From RGIG1681 sp017467625 (GTDB lineage: Bacteria > Bacillota > Clostridia > Christensenellales > UBA1242): a stretch of DNA of 64,000 nt. Under the pieces are notes generated by a model. It had not been told where the DNA came from, did no database searches, and saw only the letters and a list, made by a program, of their open reading frames with translations. Location of the stretch: positions 372,001 to 436,000 of the forward strand of contig JAFUSN010000004.1 of assembly GCA_017467625.1 (NCBI GenBank). The letters are read 5' to 3'. Position numbers and translations under genes: made by a program. This document shows positions 41,485 through 50,948 of this stretch, one piece after another. Numbering within the stretch: position 1 is the first letter of the stretch; each line of letters begins with the position of its first letter.

Positions 41485-42213
41485 ATGAAGAAAGACGAAA
41501 TTATTTTTGATGAAAGATTTACAGGGACATTAACCGTTTCAAAAGTGTCAAAATTTTATGGTGACAATAATGAGGTGAAGGCACTTGACGGGGTTTCGCT
41601 TCAGTTTTTCACTGGTCAATTTGTTGTTATTTTAGGCGCAAGTGGAAGCGGAAAAAGCACTCTTTTGAATTTAATTGGTGGAATGGATATGGCAAGTGAG
41701 GGCGAAATTAACATTGGCGGAGTTGATATAACACAGCTTTCACCAGAAAATTATGCGCGATATAGACGAGAAGTTGTTGGATTTATTTTTCAATTTTACA
41801 ATTTAATGCCAAATTTAACCGCACTTGAAAATGTTCAAATTGCTGAAATTCCAGGTGAAATGAAGGCAGAAGAAGCGCTTGAGCTTGTTGGTCTTTCCGA
41901 TAAACATAACAATTTTCCATCAGAACTTTCAGGTGGTGAGCAACAAAGAGTTTCAATTGCGCGTGCAATTGTTAAAAACCCAACCGTTTTGCTTTGTGAT
42001 GAGCCAACTGGTGCGCTTGACAGTAAAACTGGAAAGAGAATTATTAAACTTTTGCAAGATGTAAATAAAAATAAGGATAAAATTGTTGTTGTGGTAACTC
42101 ATAATAGTGCTTTTGCTGAAATTGCCGATCGTGTGATTAGGATTTCAGATGGAAAAATAATTAGCGATGTAACACAAAAAAATCCAAAATCAATCGAGGA
42201 AATTGAACTTTAA
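41485..42213 (+). CDS. ABC transporter ATP-binding protein (MacB/LolD type)
   Basis: The 242-aa ATPase has Walker [11 protein letters not shown]-loop [17 protein letters not shown], signature [15 protein letters not shown], Walker [17 protein letters not shown] and the H-loop VVVVTHN. It pairs with the FtsX-type permease that overlaps its stop by one base (TAATG). Such pairs export peptides or lipoproteins or act in antibiotic resistance and sensing. The start follows AGAGGAAATT. Confidence 0.93.
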   Translation: MKKDEIIFDERFTGTLTVSKVSKFYGDNNEVKALDGVSLQFFTGQFVVILGASGSGKSTLLNLIGGMDMASEGEINIGGVDITQLSPENYARYRREVVGFIFQFYNLMPNLTALENVQIAEIPGEMKAEEALELVGLSDKHNNFPSELSGGEQQRVSIARAIVKNPTVLLCDEPTGALDSKTGKRIIKLLQDVNKNKDKIVVVVTHNSAFAEIADRVIRISDGKIISDVTQKNPKSIEEIEL

Positions 42214-44522
42214 TGAAATCTGTTTTTAGAAAACTTGGTGCAAGAAATATTAAAGGGAATATCAGACTGTTTTTGTCTGTTATTTCTATTGTGCTGCTTG
42301 CAACAATGCTTCTTGCTGGATTTATAACGAACTCAGCAAGGCTTTCAAAGGCAGTTGAAACATATTTCAGTGATACAAATTTAGCAGATATGTGGATTTA
42401 TACTGACAAAGTTCAATCACAAGATGAGAATTTTTTTGATTCGCTCAATGTTGATTATACAAAAAGATTTTACTATGAAACGAGCGCTGAAGTTGTTGGA
42501 CAAAATGTTCAAACAAATGCAAAAATTTATGTTGGGACAAGCAATGCAAAATACGCAGTTATTTCTGAACCAATTTATGACGGTAAGGAAGGCTGTTTGA
42601 TTGATGTTCACTTTGCTGACAATAACAAAATTAGGCTTTACGAAAATGACATTAAATTTTCAATAAGTTATGGTGCTTATCAATTTGACTTTCAAACAAG
42701 AATTACTGGAAAAATGAGTTTTGACGAGTGTGCAGACACATATTCATCAGTTCCAATTTTTATTGATGAAAAAGTGTTTTTAAATCTTTTAAATGATGCA
42801 TTTAAAGAAAAAGTTGGGATTGAAAATTATTTTGCAGAAGTTCCATTTAATCAAATTTTAATTAAAACTGATAATTTTAATGAAATTCAAAATAAAGTTA
42901 AACAATATTATGAAACTTCAAGTAGCAAACTTTATTTAATTGCTTCACGAGATATGATTGAGTCAGTTGTTCTTTTGAATGATGAAGTTAGTCAATCAAA
43001 AAAGATGATTTATGTTTTTCCTGTGATATTTTTGATTGTTTCAATTTTGGTTATTTTGACGACAATTGATCAGCTTATTGTTCAAGAAAGACAAAAAATT
43101 GGAACGCTTAAATCTATTGGAATTCCGGACAAGAAAATATTGTGGCACTATTCGTCATATGGAGCAATTTTGTGCGGAATTGGTGGTGTTTTGGGGACAA
43201 TTTTTGGAACAATTTTAATTCCACTTATAATGTTTATTAAATACAAATTGGTTTACAGCATTCCAGATGATTACATTAGAATTCAAATTCCAATTTGGTG
43301 GCTAATTTTAGTGGTTGCTGGTGTTGTTCTTTTGGGATTTTTGGTTTCACTTTTTGCAAGTAAAAACATTATAACAAAAAAACCAATTGAGTGTTTGCGT
43401 TTTGAAATTTCTTCAAGTGCTAAAAAATTAAAAAAGAATTCTGGCAAGTTTAAAAAAGTTCCACTTGCAATAAAAATGGCTGTGAGAAATTTGAAACTTA
43501 AACCAATTAGGGCAATTATGGTAAGCATTGGAATTGCTGGTTGTGTTGCACTTTTGCTTTGTGGATTTGGAATAACAGACACTCTTAATCATAGTGTTGA
43601 CAACGATCTTAAGCACCTGTTTCATTATGACATAACAACCACTTATGCCAGCCCTGATTTTGAAACTAAATTAAATGATCTTGAAGGGCTAAATGAATTT
43701 GAACTATATGAAAAATTTTATACAGAAGTTAATTTTGATTCTAAAGTTAAAAATATGAATGTTTACCGCATTCAAAAAGATTCTAAACTCAGTGAAATTA
43801 AGTTAAAAGAAAATGAAACTTGGATTTCAAGCATAAAGGCTGAAGAACTTGGAGTAAATGTTGGTGACAAGGTTATTGTTTCAGCTGATGGACTTGAAAA
43901 CGAACTTGAAATCAACAAAATTTTTGAAACCAGTTTACTGAATGGAATTTACACATCAAAAGAACTAAATCTTCCATCAACCGTGCTCACAAAAGGTGCT
44001 TGGATTTTATGTGGTGAGGCAACTGAAGCAAAGGTTGATTTTGTTAATAAAATCAATGGAAAAGGAACGGCAAATTCAATTCAGGGCTTATATGAAAGTG
44101 TTGATAGCAAAATTTCATCAATTAGTTTAATGACAAACACATTAAAAACATTTGCAATTTTGCTTGCGGTTGTGGTTCTTTTAAACTTGGTTTTCTTGAT
44201 TATTAAAGAGAGAACCAGAGAAATTGCAACGCTCAAGGTTTTGGGGCAGGGAATTTGGACAATTGCATCATCAATTGTTTATGAAATTTTGGCAATGGCA
44301 ATTTTTGGAACGGCAATTGGATTATGTTTAGGTTTTCCACTTTTGAAACTTGTTTTGATGATAAATAAAGTTGAAGTTGTAACATTTTTATATCATATCA
44401 ATGTTTTGAGCTATTTTATGTCAATTGGAATTATTTTTGTAACAATTTTTATTGTTTGTTTGGGAAGTCTTTATAAAATTTATAAACTTGATATGATTGG
44501 TTCACTTAAAAGCGTTGAATAA
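42213..44522 (+). CDS. FtsX-type ABC transporter permease
   Basis: The 769-aa protein has the MacB-like plan duplicated. An N-terminal membrane segment (about 17-40) precedes an extracellular domain, three membrane segments (about 265-395), a second N-helix (about 430-450), a second extracellular domain and three final segments (about 640-765). FtsX motifs with RQKIGTLKSIGIPDKKI and RTREIATLKVLGQGI occur after the respective helices. It works with the preceding ATPase. The downstream gene encodes a membrane repeat protein that may belong to the same unit. Confidence 0.9.
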   Translation: MKSVFRKLGARNIKGNIRLFLSVISIVLLATMLLAGFITNSARLSKAVETYFSDTNLADMWIYTDKVQSQDENFFDSLNVDYTKRFYYETSAEVVGQNVQTNAKIYVGTSNAKYAVISEPIYDGKEGCLIDVHFADNNKIRLYENDIKFSISYGAYQFDFQTRITGKMSFDECADTYSSVPIFIDEKVFLNLLNDAFKEKVGIENYFAEVPFNQILIKTDNFNEIQNKVKQYYETSSSKLYLIASRDMIESVVLLNDEVSQSKKMIYVFPVIFLIVSILVILTTIDQLIVQERQKIGTLKSIGIPDKKILWHYSSYGAILCGIGGVLGTIFGTILIPLIMFIKYKLVYSIPDDYIRIQIPIWWLILVVAGVVLLGFLVSLFASKNIITKKPIECLRFEISSSAKKLKKNSGKFKKVPLAIKMAVRNLKLKPIRAIMVSIGIAGCVALLLCGFGITDTLNHSVDNDLKHLFHYDITTTYASPDFETKLNDLEGLNEFELYEKFYTEVNFDSKVKNMNVYRIQKDSKLSEIKLKENETWISSIKAEELGVNVGDKVIVSADGLENELEINKIFETSLLNGIYTSKELNLPSTVLTKGAWILCGEATEAKVDFVNKINGKGTANSIQGLYESVDSKISSISLMTNTLKTFAILLAVVVLLNLVFLIIKERTREIATLKVLGQGIWTIASSIVYEILAMAIFGTAIGLCLGFPLLKLVLMINKVEVVTFLYHINVLSYFMSIGIIFVTIFIVCLGSLYKIYKLDMIGSLKSVE

Positions 44523-44585
44523 AAACCTATAAATATTTGACAAAAATTCTAAAAAATATCAAAATATATTTGTTAAGAGGTCATT

Positions 44586-45614
44586 ATGAAAGTAAATTAT
44601 TTTTTAGCAGCAACCACATTTCATGTTGTTGCACTTGTTTTCATTATTTTGGCAATTATTTCATGTTTTATATTTTTGGCAATTTTGATGCTTGAAGATA
44701 AATATAAAAACAAAAAAACAGATGAAAAATCAAATGTGAAGCCAGATTTTTGGACAAGATTTATTGCTTTGTTTTCAAATAATACGGTTAAAACAGTTTA
44801 TTCTGATAAGTCATTAAACTATTCAGGAACTGAATTTTTGCCAGTTCCAGCAAAAGCCCCAACTGACAAATTTACTTATGAGTTTTTGGGTTGGGATAAA
44901 AATGCTGTTGATGAAAATGGAAATTTTGTTGTTAAAGCAATTTATCTTCAAAAAGTTACACAGTGTAGAGTTAATGTTTTTGATGATGATGAAAAAACCT
45001 TGCTTAAAACAGCAGTGGTTGAATATGGATCGGGAATAAATTTGGATGATGTTAAACCAACAAAACCTGAAACAAAAGAATTTACTTATGAGTTTGTTGG
45101 TTGGAATCATGATACAAATGAATTTTTTGAAAACACAAATATTCATGCAGTTTATAGGGCAGTTCCAAAAAAATACACATATGTTTTTTATGATGATGAC
45201 GGAACCACAGTGATTAGTCAAGGTAGTGCAATTTATGGAACACCAATTTTTGCACCAAAAACAACTGAAAAAGTTGGAGAAGATGGCAGAGTTTATCAAT
45301 TTGAATATTGGAAAAATTACACAGAAGGAATGCTTTTGGTTCGTAATTCAAATTTTGTTGCTGTTTATAAACTTAAAGACAGTTATGTTGATAGAGATGA
45401 AAATGAGGTTGTTTTAAAAACTAATGAAAGACCAAAAACAATGTCTTTTGAACTTGACAATGCTGAAAGAACAGCAAAGCGTCCAAGGGTTGTTGTTCAA
45501 TCAAGAGAACAACTTTTAAGTGAAAAAAGAGAAAATTCAAAACAAAATGAAAAAGAAAAGTTAAAAGAAGAAGCATTGTTTGAGAATGTTTTGGTTAATA
45601 AGAAGAAAAAATAA
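44586..45614 (+). CDS. Membrane-anchored protein with three InlB-like modules
   Basis: The 342-aa protein starts after AAGAGG and has one strong membrane segment (about residues 8-38) without a cleavage site. Residues about 60-270 hold three degenerate repeats: YEFLGWDKNA, YEFVGWNHDT and YQFEYWKNYT, each followed by a KAIY, HAVY or VAVY strand, resembling InlB B-repeats. The tail is highly charged (SEKRENSKQNEKEKLKEE). By the positive-inside rule (KYKNKK follows the helix) the repeats may be cytoplasmic, which would be unusual. It lies 63 bases after the permease gene. Confidence 0.7.
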   Translation: MKVNYFLAATTFHVVALVFIILAIISCFIFLAILMLEDKYKNKKTDEKSNVKPDFWTRFIALFSNNTVKTVYSDKSLNYSGTEFLPVPAKAPTDKFTYEFLGWDKNAVDENGNFVVKAIYLQKVTQCRVNVFDDDEKTLLKTAVVEYGSGINLDDVKPTKPETKEFTYEFVGWNHDTNEFFENTNIHAVYRAVPKKYTYVFYDDDGTTVISQGSAIYGTPIFAPKTTEKVGEDGRVYQFEYWKNYTEGMLLVRNSNFVAVYKLKDSYVDRDENEVVLKTNERPKTMSFELDNAERTAKRPRVVVQSREQLLSEKRENSKQNEKEKLKEEALFENVLVNKKKK

Positions 45615-45640
45615 AAGATGGCGTGCCATCTTTTATTTTT
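45606..45640. terminator. Bidirectional terminator
   Basis: A perfect 15-bp stem AAAATAAAAGATGGC / GCCATCTTTTATTTT, overlapping the ends of both convergent genes. Confidence 0.9.
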
Positions 45641-46649
45641 TATAAATTTTAAGTGCCTTGTTAAATGTTTTTTCACTGTTTAACCAGGCTTTTTTATTAA
45701 AAATACCATTTATAAATTTTTGCCTATGTTTTTCATGTCTCCTTGAAATTTCTTGCATTGCAGCCTCGTTGACACCTTTTTTATCGTCAATTGCAAACGC
45801 AACACAATTTATTCCCATTTCAGTGGGTGATGAATAAATTTCTTTTCCATTAATTGCATTTAAAAGTTTTGAAACAATTGGGAACGCTTCAATATCACGG
45901 TTGTAGTTTACAGCGTTTTTATGATATTTTTGTTTGTAAAAAGGATCAATTTTATTTGTGTCGCCAAGTTCAACTGTTGCCATTTCATATGCAATATTTA
46001 CAAGTGAATTAAGTGGCAAATTCCAAACAGGGAAGGTTTCATATTTTGCGTATCCTGCACGATTTCCAAGCTGCTTTTCATGATATAGCTGACTTAAACA
46101 AGTTTGAAGTTTTCCACTGCTTGGACCAGGTGCTGAAACTAAAATTAAATTTTTGTGGGTTTCAACATAGTCATTTTTTCCAAATCCAAATTTACTTGTA
46201 ATTTTTCTCAAATCATGTGGATAATTTTCAATTGAAAATGACTTATATGTTTTGATTTTATTTTGTTTACATTTTTTTTCAAATTCAAAAACCAGTTCAT
46301 TTTCAGTGTAGAAGGTTATCATGATTCCTGCAACGGCAATTTTTTCATTTTGCATGTTTTGAGCTAAACGAATGGCTTCATCGCCATATTCTAAACCATT
46401 ATCAGCGCGAACCTTTTTTAAAATTATGTCATTGGCATTCACACAAAAAATAACTTCAAGTTCATTTTTAAGTTCTCTTAGAATTTGCATTTTTACATCA
46501 GGTTGAAAACCAGGAAGAACTCTGGCTGCATGATTATCTTCAAATAATTTTCCACCAACTTCCATGTAAAGCTTTCCAAATGATTTGATTCGGTTTAAAA
46601 TTGCCTCTTTTTGAAGTGATTTATACTTTTCATTATTAAATGGTGTCAT
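45633..46649 (-). CDS. DUF1846-family protein, shorter than usual
   Basis: ATG 46649 follows GGAGGG; an earlier in-frame start at 46667 lies in the terminator. The 338-aa product matches DUF1846: FNNEKYKSLQKEAIL, GGKLFEDNHAARVLPGF, CVNANDI, APGPSSGKLQTCLSQLYHE, GYAKYETFPVWNLPLNSLVNIAYE, DTNKIDPF, VNYNRDIEAFP and SPTEMGINCVAF. Known members are near 500 aa, so about 150 residues of the C-terminal domain are missing. The final 60 residues look continuous and basic. Function of the family is unknown. Confidence 0.8.
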   Translation of the reverse strand: MTPFNNEKYKSLQKEAILNRIKSFGKLYMEVGGKLFEDNHAARVLPGFQPDVKMQILRELKNELEVIFCVNANDIILKKVRADNGLEYGDEAIRLAQNMQNEKIAVAGIMITFYTENELVFEFEKKCKQNKIKTYKSFSIENYPHDLRKITSKFGFGKNDYVETHKNLILVSAPGPSSGKLQTCLSQLYHEKQLGNRAGYAKYETFPVWNLPLNSLVNIAYEMATVELGDTNKIDPFYKQKYHKNAVNYNRDIEAFPIVSKLLNAINGKEIYSSPTEMGINCVAFAIDDKKGVNEAAMQEISRRHEKHRQKFINGIFNKKAWLNSEKTFNKALKIYKK

Positions 46650-46665
46650 AATTTCCCTCCAACAC

Positions 46666-46692
46666 AAAAGGGGAGCATTTTGCTCCTCTTTT
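46666..46692 (-). terminator. Terminator of typA
   Basis: AGGGGAGCA / TGCTCCTCT with loop TTT and flanking A/T runs, located between typA and the DUF1846 gene on the minus strand. Confidence 0.8.
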
Positions 46693-48529
46693 ATTTTCCG
46701 TTTAATTCTTGTTTTTTGCGGAAAGTTTCACGACCACGAATTGTGTGATCCAAAATTTTCTTTCTAATTCTAAGATTTTCAGGGGTAACTTCCAAAAGTT
46801 CATCTTCACCTAAAAATTCAAGATTTTCTTCAAGTGTTAATTTTTTAACAGGAACAAGTCTTAAAGCCTCGTCTGAAGCAGATGAACGAATGTTTGTTAA
46901 TTGCTTTTTTTTGCAAACATTAACAACAATGTCTTCAGCTTTTGGATTTACACCAACAACCATTCCACCATAAACTTTAACTCCAGGTCCAATTAAAAGC
47001 CTTCCACGCTCTTGAGTGTTGTAAAGTCCATAAACAATTGATTCTCCAGTTTCATAGGCAATGAGTGCACCATAATTTCTGGTGTTAATTGGCCCTTTAT
47101 ATGGTTCATAGTCGGCAAAAACAGAACTCATAATTCCTTCACCGTTGGTTTCAGTTAAAAATTGAGTTTTATATCCAAAAAGTCCACGTGATGGAATTTT
47201 GAATTCAAGACGAATTCTGCTTCCTTTTGGAGACATATTTTGAAGTTCACCTTTGCGAACACCCATTGAACCCATGATTGTGCTGACGCAGTTTTCAGGA
47301 ACATCAATTGTTAAGTTGTCAACAGGCTCAAGTTTAACGCCATTTTCTTCTTTATAGATAACTTTTGGCATTGAAACTTGAAATTCATAGCCTTCACGAC
47401 GCATATTTTCAACCAAAATTGAAATATGCATTTCACCACGTCCAAGAACTCTAAATTTATCAGATGATTCTGTTTCATAAACCTTGAGTGATAGGTCACG
47501 AACAGCTTCCTTCATTAAACGATCACGAAGATGCCTTGAAGTGAAAAATTTTCCTTCGGTTCCAGCAAAAGGTGAGTCATTAACTGAAAACTCCATTTCA
47601 ATTGAAGGTTCACTAATTTTAACAAATGGAATTGGTGAAAGGTCTTCTTTGCTTGTGATTGTATCACCAATGGTAACTTCATCAGAGCCTGAAAGACAAA
47701 CAATGTCGCCAGGAACTGCTTCAGTTACAGGTGCTTTTTTAAGACCTTGAAATTCAAAAATATTTGTAATTTTAAATTGCTTGTGATAATTTGCATCATG
47801 GAAGTTAACAATATCAAGAGTTTCATTAACTTTAACTGAACCTTGTTCAACTTTTCCAATTGCAAGTTTTCCAAGATAGTCATTTGCTTCACATGAGGAA
47901 ACAAGCATTTTAAATGGTTTGTTTGCATCACTTTGTGGAGCAGGAATATGTTTTAAAATTGTGTCAAGAAGTGGTTTCATGTCAGTTCCTTCTTTTTCTG
48001 GATCAAGCGAACAAATTCCATTTCTTGCAGAACAGAAAACGAAAGGAGAATCAAGTTGTTCTTCATTTGCATCAAGATCCATAAGCAGGTCTAAAACTTC
48101 ATCAATAACTTCTTTAACTCTTGCATCTTTTCTGTCAATTTTATTGATAACAACAATAACCCTATGGCCAAGTGCGAGCGCTTTTTCAAGAACAAACCTT
48201 GTTTGTGGCATTGTTCCTTCAAACGCATCAACAACTAATAAAACGCCATCAACCATTTTTAAAATTCTTTCAACTTCACCACCAAAATCTGCGTGTCCTG
48301 GGGTGTCAACGACATTAATTTTAACGCCGTTGTACATCAGTGATGCATTTTTACTAAAAATTGTGATTCCACGTTCTCTTTCAAGATCATTTGAGTCCAT
48401 AACTCTATCTTGAATTTGTTGGTTTTCTCTAAAAACACCACCTTCTTTTAAAATTGCATTAACAAGTGTTGTTTTGCCATGGTCAACATGGGCGATTATT
48501 GCGACATTTCTTATGTTTTTATTTTCCAT
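46691..48529 (-). CDS. typA: Translational GTPase TypA/BipA
   Basis: The 612-aa protein is full length. G1 is AHVDHGKTTLV, then RERGITI (switch I), VDTPGHADFGGE (G3), VINKIDRKDAR (G4) and FCSARNG (G5). Domains II and III follow with RGEMHISILVENMRREGYEF, and the BipA-specific C-domain has LTIDVPENCVSTIMGSMGVRKGEL and RGLFGYKTQFLTETNGEGIM. It binds ribosomes and assists assembly under stress. The start follows GAGGTAATAAA. The leader holds a terminator-like hairpin. Confidence 0.95.
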   Translation of the reverse strand: MENKNIRNVAIIAHVDHGKTTLVNAILKEGGVFRENQQIQDRVMDSNDLERERGITIFSKNASLMYNGVKINVVDTPGHADFGGEVERILKMVDGVLLVVDAFEGTMPQTRFVLEKALALGHRVIVVINKIDRKDARVKEVIDEVLDLLMDLDANEEQLDSPFVFCSARNGICSLDPEKEGTDMKPLLDTILKHIPAPQSDANKPFKMLVSSCEANDYLGKLAIGKVEQGSVKVNETLDIVNFHDANYHKQFKITNIFEFQGLKKAPVTEAVPGDIVCLSGSDEVTIGDTITSKEDLSPIPFVKISEPSIEMEFSVNDSPFAGTEGKFFTSRHLRDRLMKEAVRDLSLKVYETESSDKFRVLGRGEMHISILVENMRREGYEFQVSMPKVIYKEENGVKLEPVDNLTIDVPENCVSTIMGSMGVRKGELQNMSPKGSRIRLEFKIPSRGLFGYKTQFLTETNGEGIMSSVFADYEPYKGPINTRNYGALIAYETGESIVYGLYNTQERGRLLIGPGVKVYGGMVVGVNPKAEDIVVNVCKKKQLTNIRSSASDEALRLVPVKKLTLEENLEFLGEDELLEVTPENLRIRKKILDHTIRGRETFRKKQELNGK

Positions 48530-48549
48530 TTTATTACCTCAAAAATAAA

Positions 48550-48568
48550 AGCAAACTAAAAGTTTGCT
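48550..48568 (-). promoter_or_regulatory. Terminator-like hairpin in the typA leader
   Basis: On the minus strand AGCAAACT-TTT-AGTTTGCT is followed by TTTATTTTT just before the typA ribosome binding site. An upstream AAGTT could pair with AACTT of the 5' arm region, so an attenuator is possible. Confidence 0.4.
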
Positions 48569-48583
48569 AGTTTTAACTTGCAA

Positions 48584-48612
48584 ATTATAGCACCATTTTT
48601 TCTCTTTGTCTA
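48584..48612 (-). promoter_or_regulatory. typA promoter
   Basis: TAGACA (48607-48612), 17 bp, TATAAT (48584-48589) on the minus strand. The inverted repeat TTTTTTCTCT / AGAGAAAAAA (about 48597-48626) covers the -35 box. Confidence 0.65.
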
Positions 48613-48661
48613 GTGAGAGAAAAAATAATTTCATAAAAATACCAATATTTTTACTTAACTA

Positions 48662-48690
48662 TTGAAATGGATACTTAAATGTGTTACAAT
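48662..48690 (+). promoter_or_regulatory. Promoter of the histidine-phosphatase-like gene
   Basis: TTGAAA (48662-48667), 17 bp, TACAAT (48685-48690). Confidence 0.65.
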
Positions 48691-48710
48691 GCCACGTGAA
48701 AGAGGTTACT

Positions 48711-49478
48711 ATGAAAATTTATTTTATTCGCCATGGTGAAACACCTGCAGTTAAAGAGGGGTTGGCACAAGGACAGTCAAACGATATAGAATTAAATACA
48801 TTGACTAGTGTTGGTGTTGAACAATTAGAAAAAACAGCAACTGAATTAGTGGAAATATTAAAAGAAAAAGGCGTTTCAGCTGAAAACGTAAAGTTATATC
48901 ATTGTGATGACAAGAGATGTACACAATCTGCATATATTGTGTATAAAGCACTTTTTGAAGCGGGTTTACTTTTAAATGAAAATGAACAAGTTTTAGATGT
49001 TTCTGGCCGAAACTATGGCGAGATTGAGGGATTAAATGAATCAAAAATTAGAGATATGTCAAACTTGCTTAAACCAATGAGGAAAGAGTTTAAACTACTT
49101 TGGTCATATTTGTTATCAGAATTTGGATTTTCAAATCCAGCTGGAATTGAAAAGAAATCAGGATATGATAAAAAAGTTGAAGAGAAAGTTTTATATCAAC
49201 TTTTTGATGATTATGAGCCAGATCAAACGATAATAATTGTTGGGAATTCTGATGTATTTAATGTTCTGCAAAAGAATAAAAGCATAAGAAAATATTTATA
49301 TTTTGGTAATGAATATATGGAAGGTAAAAAAGTTAAGTTTCCAAAAATAAAAATTAAACCTGGAGAGATGGTTGATTTTGAACTTGAACCATTGCCAGAG
49401 GGCTACGAAACTGTCGCTGAAATGATGATGCATCCTGGTGAATCAATTGACTACGCATTTTATATGGGAGTGCGATAA
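48711..49478 (+). CDS. Histidine-phosphatase (phosphoglycerate-mutase) superfamily-like protein
   Basis: ATG 48711 follows AAAGAGG; the upstream extension to 48681 overlaps the promoter. The 255-aa product opens MKIYFIRHGETPAVKEG, the RHGE catalytic motif, and GRNYGEIEGL matches the middle motif. The usual second catalytic His (VxHG) is replaced at TIIIVGNSDVF, where Asn stands in the place of His. It may therefore be inactive or use another residue. The C-terminal 60 residues are an acidic extension. Codon use is somewhat richer in TTA than in its neighbours. Confidence 0.65.
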   Translation: MKIYFIRHGETPAVKEGLAQGQSNDIELNTLTSVGVEQLEKTATELVEILKEKGVSAENVKLYHCDDKRCTQSAYIVYKALFEAGLLLNENEQVLDVSGRNYGEIEGLNESKIRDMSNLLKPMRKEFKLLWSYLLSEFGFSNPAGIEKKSGYDKKVEEKVLYQLFDDYEPDQTIIIVGNSDVFNVLQKNKSIRKYLYFGNEYMEGKKVKFPKIKIKPGEMVDFELEPLPEGYETVAEMMMHPGESIDYAFYMGVR

Positions 49479-49479
49479 A

Positions 49480-49513
49480 ATTAAAGAGGCTAATAAATGC
49501 CTCTTTTGTTTTT
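49480..49513 (+). terminator. Terminator after the histidine-phosphatase-like gene
   Basis: The stem AAAGAGGC / GCCTCTTT with an 8-base loop and T-run. Confidence 0.8.
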
Positions 49514-49521
49514 AAATTTTA

Positions 49522-49550
49522 TGGACTTAAATTTAATTTTGTTGTAATAT
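49522..49550 (+). promoter_or_regulatory. Promoter directly before the 49557 start codon
   Basis: TGGACT (49522-49527), 17 bp, TAATAT (49545-49550), then 6 bases to ATG 49557. Confidence 0.55.
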
Positions 49551-49556
49551 AGGCAT

Positions 49557-50948
49557 ATGGAAAAATTGAGTGAAAAACTTCCAGTTGAATTTCTTGAAAG
49601 ACAAAAAAAATCACTTGGAAAAAATTTTGATTTATATATAAATGCAGTAAACTTGGAACCATGCAGGGGACTTAGGGTAAACACCTTGAAAATTCAGCCA
49701 CAAGACTTTGAAAAACTTTTTACTGAAAAACTTGAAAAGCTTCCATTTTCAAATGATGGATATATCCTTGAAAGTGATGAAAAAATTGGAAATTGTTCAG
49801 AACATATTTCAGGACTAATTTATTTGCAAGAACCCTCTAGCATGATTGCCGTTTGTGCAAGTGGAATTAAAAATGAAAATAGACCAATTAAAGTGCTTGA
49901 TTTGTGTGCGTCGCCTGGCGGAAAATCTGGTCAAATTGCATCAAGAATTAGCAAAAATTCAGTTTTGTTTTCAAATGAAATAATAAAAAAAAGAGCAAGC
50001 GTTTTATATTCAAATTTGGAGAGACTTGGCGTTAGAAATGCAATTATTTTAAATGAAGAACCAGAGAGATTAGCCATTTTTGAAGGTTATTTTGATTATG
50101 TTTTTGTTGATGCACCTTGTTCAGGTGAGGGAATGTTTAGAAAAAATCCCGAAACCATTGTGGAGTGGAGCAAAGAAAATGTTGAAATGTGCGCGGCTCG
50201 TCAAAAAGAGATTTTGAATGTGGCGCAAAAGCTTGTTAAAACAGGTGGAAAGCTTATTTATTCAACTTGCACATTTTCTCCTGAAGAAGATGAAGAAAAT
50301 GTTGATTGGTTTTTAAAGAACTTTAATTTCTCTCTATGTGAAATTCCAACTGAAATTAAAAATGTTTCATGCGGTGTTAAACTTAAAAATGGCAATGGTG
50401 AAAACGCTCGCAAATTTTATCCATTTTCTGGTGCTGGCGAAGGACAATTCGTTGCAGTTTTTAAAAACAATGACGAATTTGTTGAAACAAAAATTTATGC
50501 AAAAAAACACTTTAAATCTATTGATAAATCTGGTAGAAAGGTGCGTGAAATGATTGAAGATTTTTATACCCAAAATTTAACAGAAAAACCAGATGGACAA
50601 GTGTTTGAAATTGACAATAATTTATATTTGGCTCCAGTTGGATTTGATGAAAAAATTCAAACTGCACTTGATGAACTTAAATTTGTTTCATTTGGAGTTA
50701 AACTCGGCGAAATTATAAAAGATAGGTTTGAGCCAAATCATGCATTTTTTATGGCATATGGGAATTTGTTTAAAACAAAAATTGAAGTTGATGATGAGAA
50801 CTTTAAAAGGTTTTTACATGGTGAAGAACTTTCAGGTTTAAACGGAAAAGGATTTGGCGTTATAACCAAAAACGGTTACGCTGTTGGTGGCGTTAGAATT
50901 TCAGGAGGAAAACTCAAAAATTTGTATCCAAGGGGGCTGAGAAGTTAA
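49557..50948 (+). CDS. RsmF/RsmB-type rRNA cytosine-C5 methyltransferase
   Basis: The 463-aa NOL1/NOP2/Sun protein has GLRVNTLKI near the N-terminus, LQEPSSMIAV, VLDLCASPGGKSGQIA (SAM motif I), FDYVFVDAPCSGEGMFRKNP (motif IV with the first Cys) and LIYSTCTFSPEEDEENVDWFL (motif VI with the catalytic Cys). A C-terminal PUA-like extension (about 340-460) with LKLGEIIKDRFEPNHAF-like strands is typical of RsmF (YebU). It makes 5-methylcytosine in 16S rRNA. The next gene overlaps by one base. Confidence 0.9.
   Translation: MEKLSEKLPVEFLERQKKSLGKNFDLYINAVNLEPCRGLRVNTLKIQPQDFEKLFTEKLEKLPFSNDGYILESDEKIGNCSEHISGLIYLQEPSSMIAVCASGIKNENRPIKVLDLCASPGGKSGQIASRISKNSVLFSNEIIKKRASVLYSNLERLGVRNAIILNEEPERLAIFEGYFDYVFVDAPCSGEGMFRKNPETIVEWSKENVEMCAARQKEILNVAQKLVKTGGKLIYSTCTFSPEEDEENVDWFLKNFNFSLCEIPTEIKNVSCGVKLKNGNGENARKFYPFSGAGEGQFVAVFKNNDEFVETKIYAKKHFKSIDKSGRKVREMIEDFYTQNLTEKPDGQVFEIDNNLYLAPVGFDEKIQTALDELKFVSFGVKLGEIIKDRFEPNHAFFMAYGNLFKTKIEVDDENFKRFLHGEELSGLNGKGFGVITKNGYAVGGVRISGGKLKNLYPRGLRS

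Noticed and set aside
47919..48413. 164-codon ORF antisense to typA
   Set aside because: It is a shadow of the conserved GTPase domain with no start signal or recognisable product.
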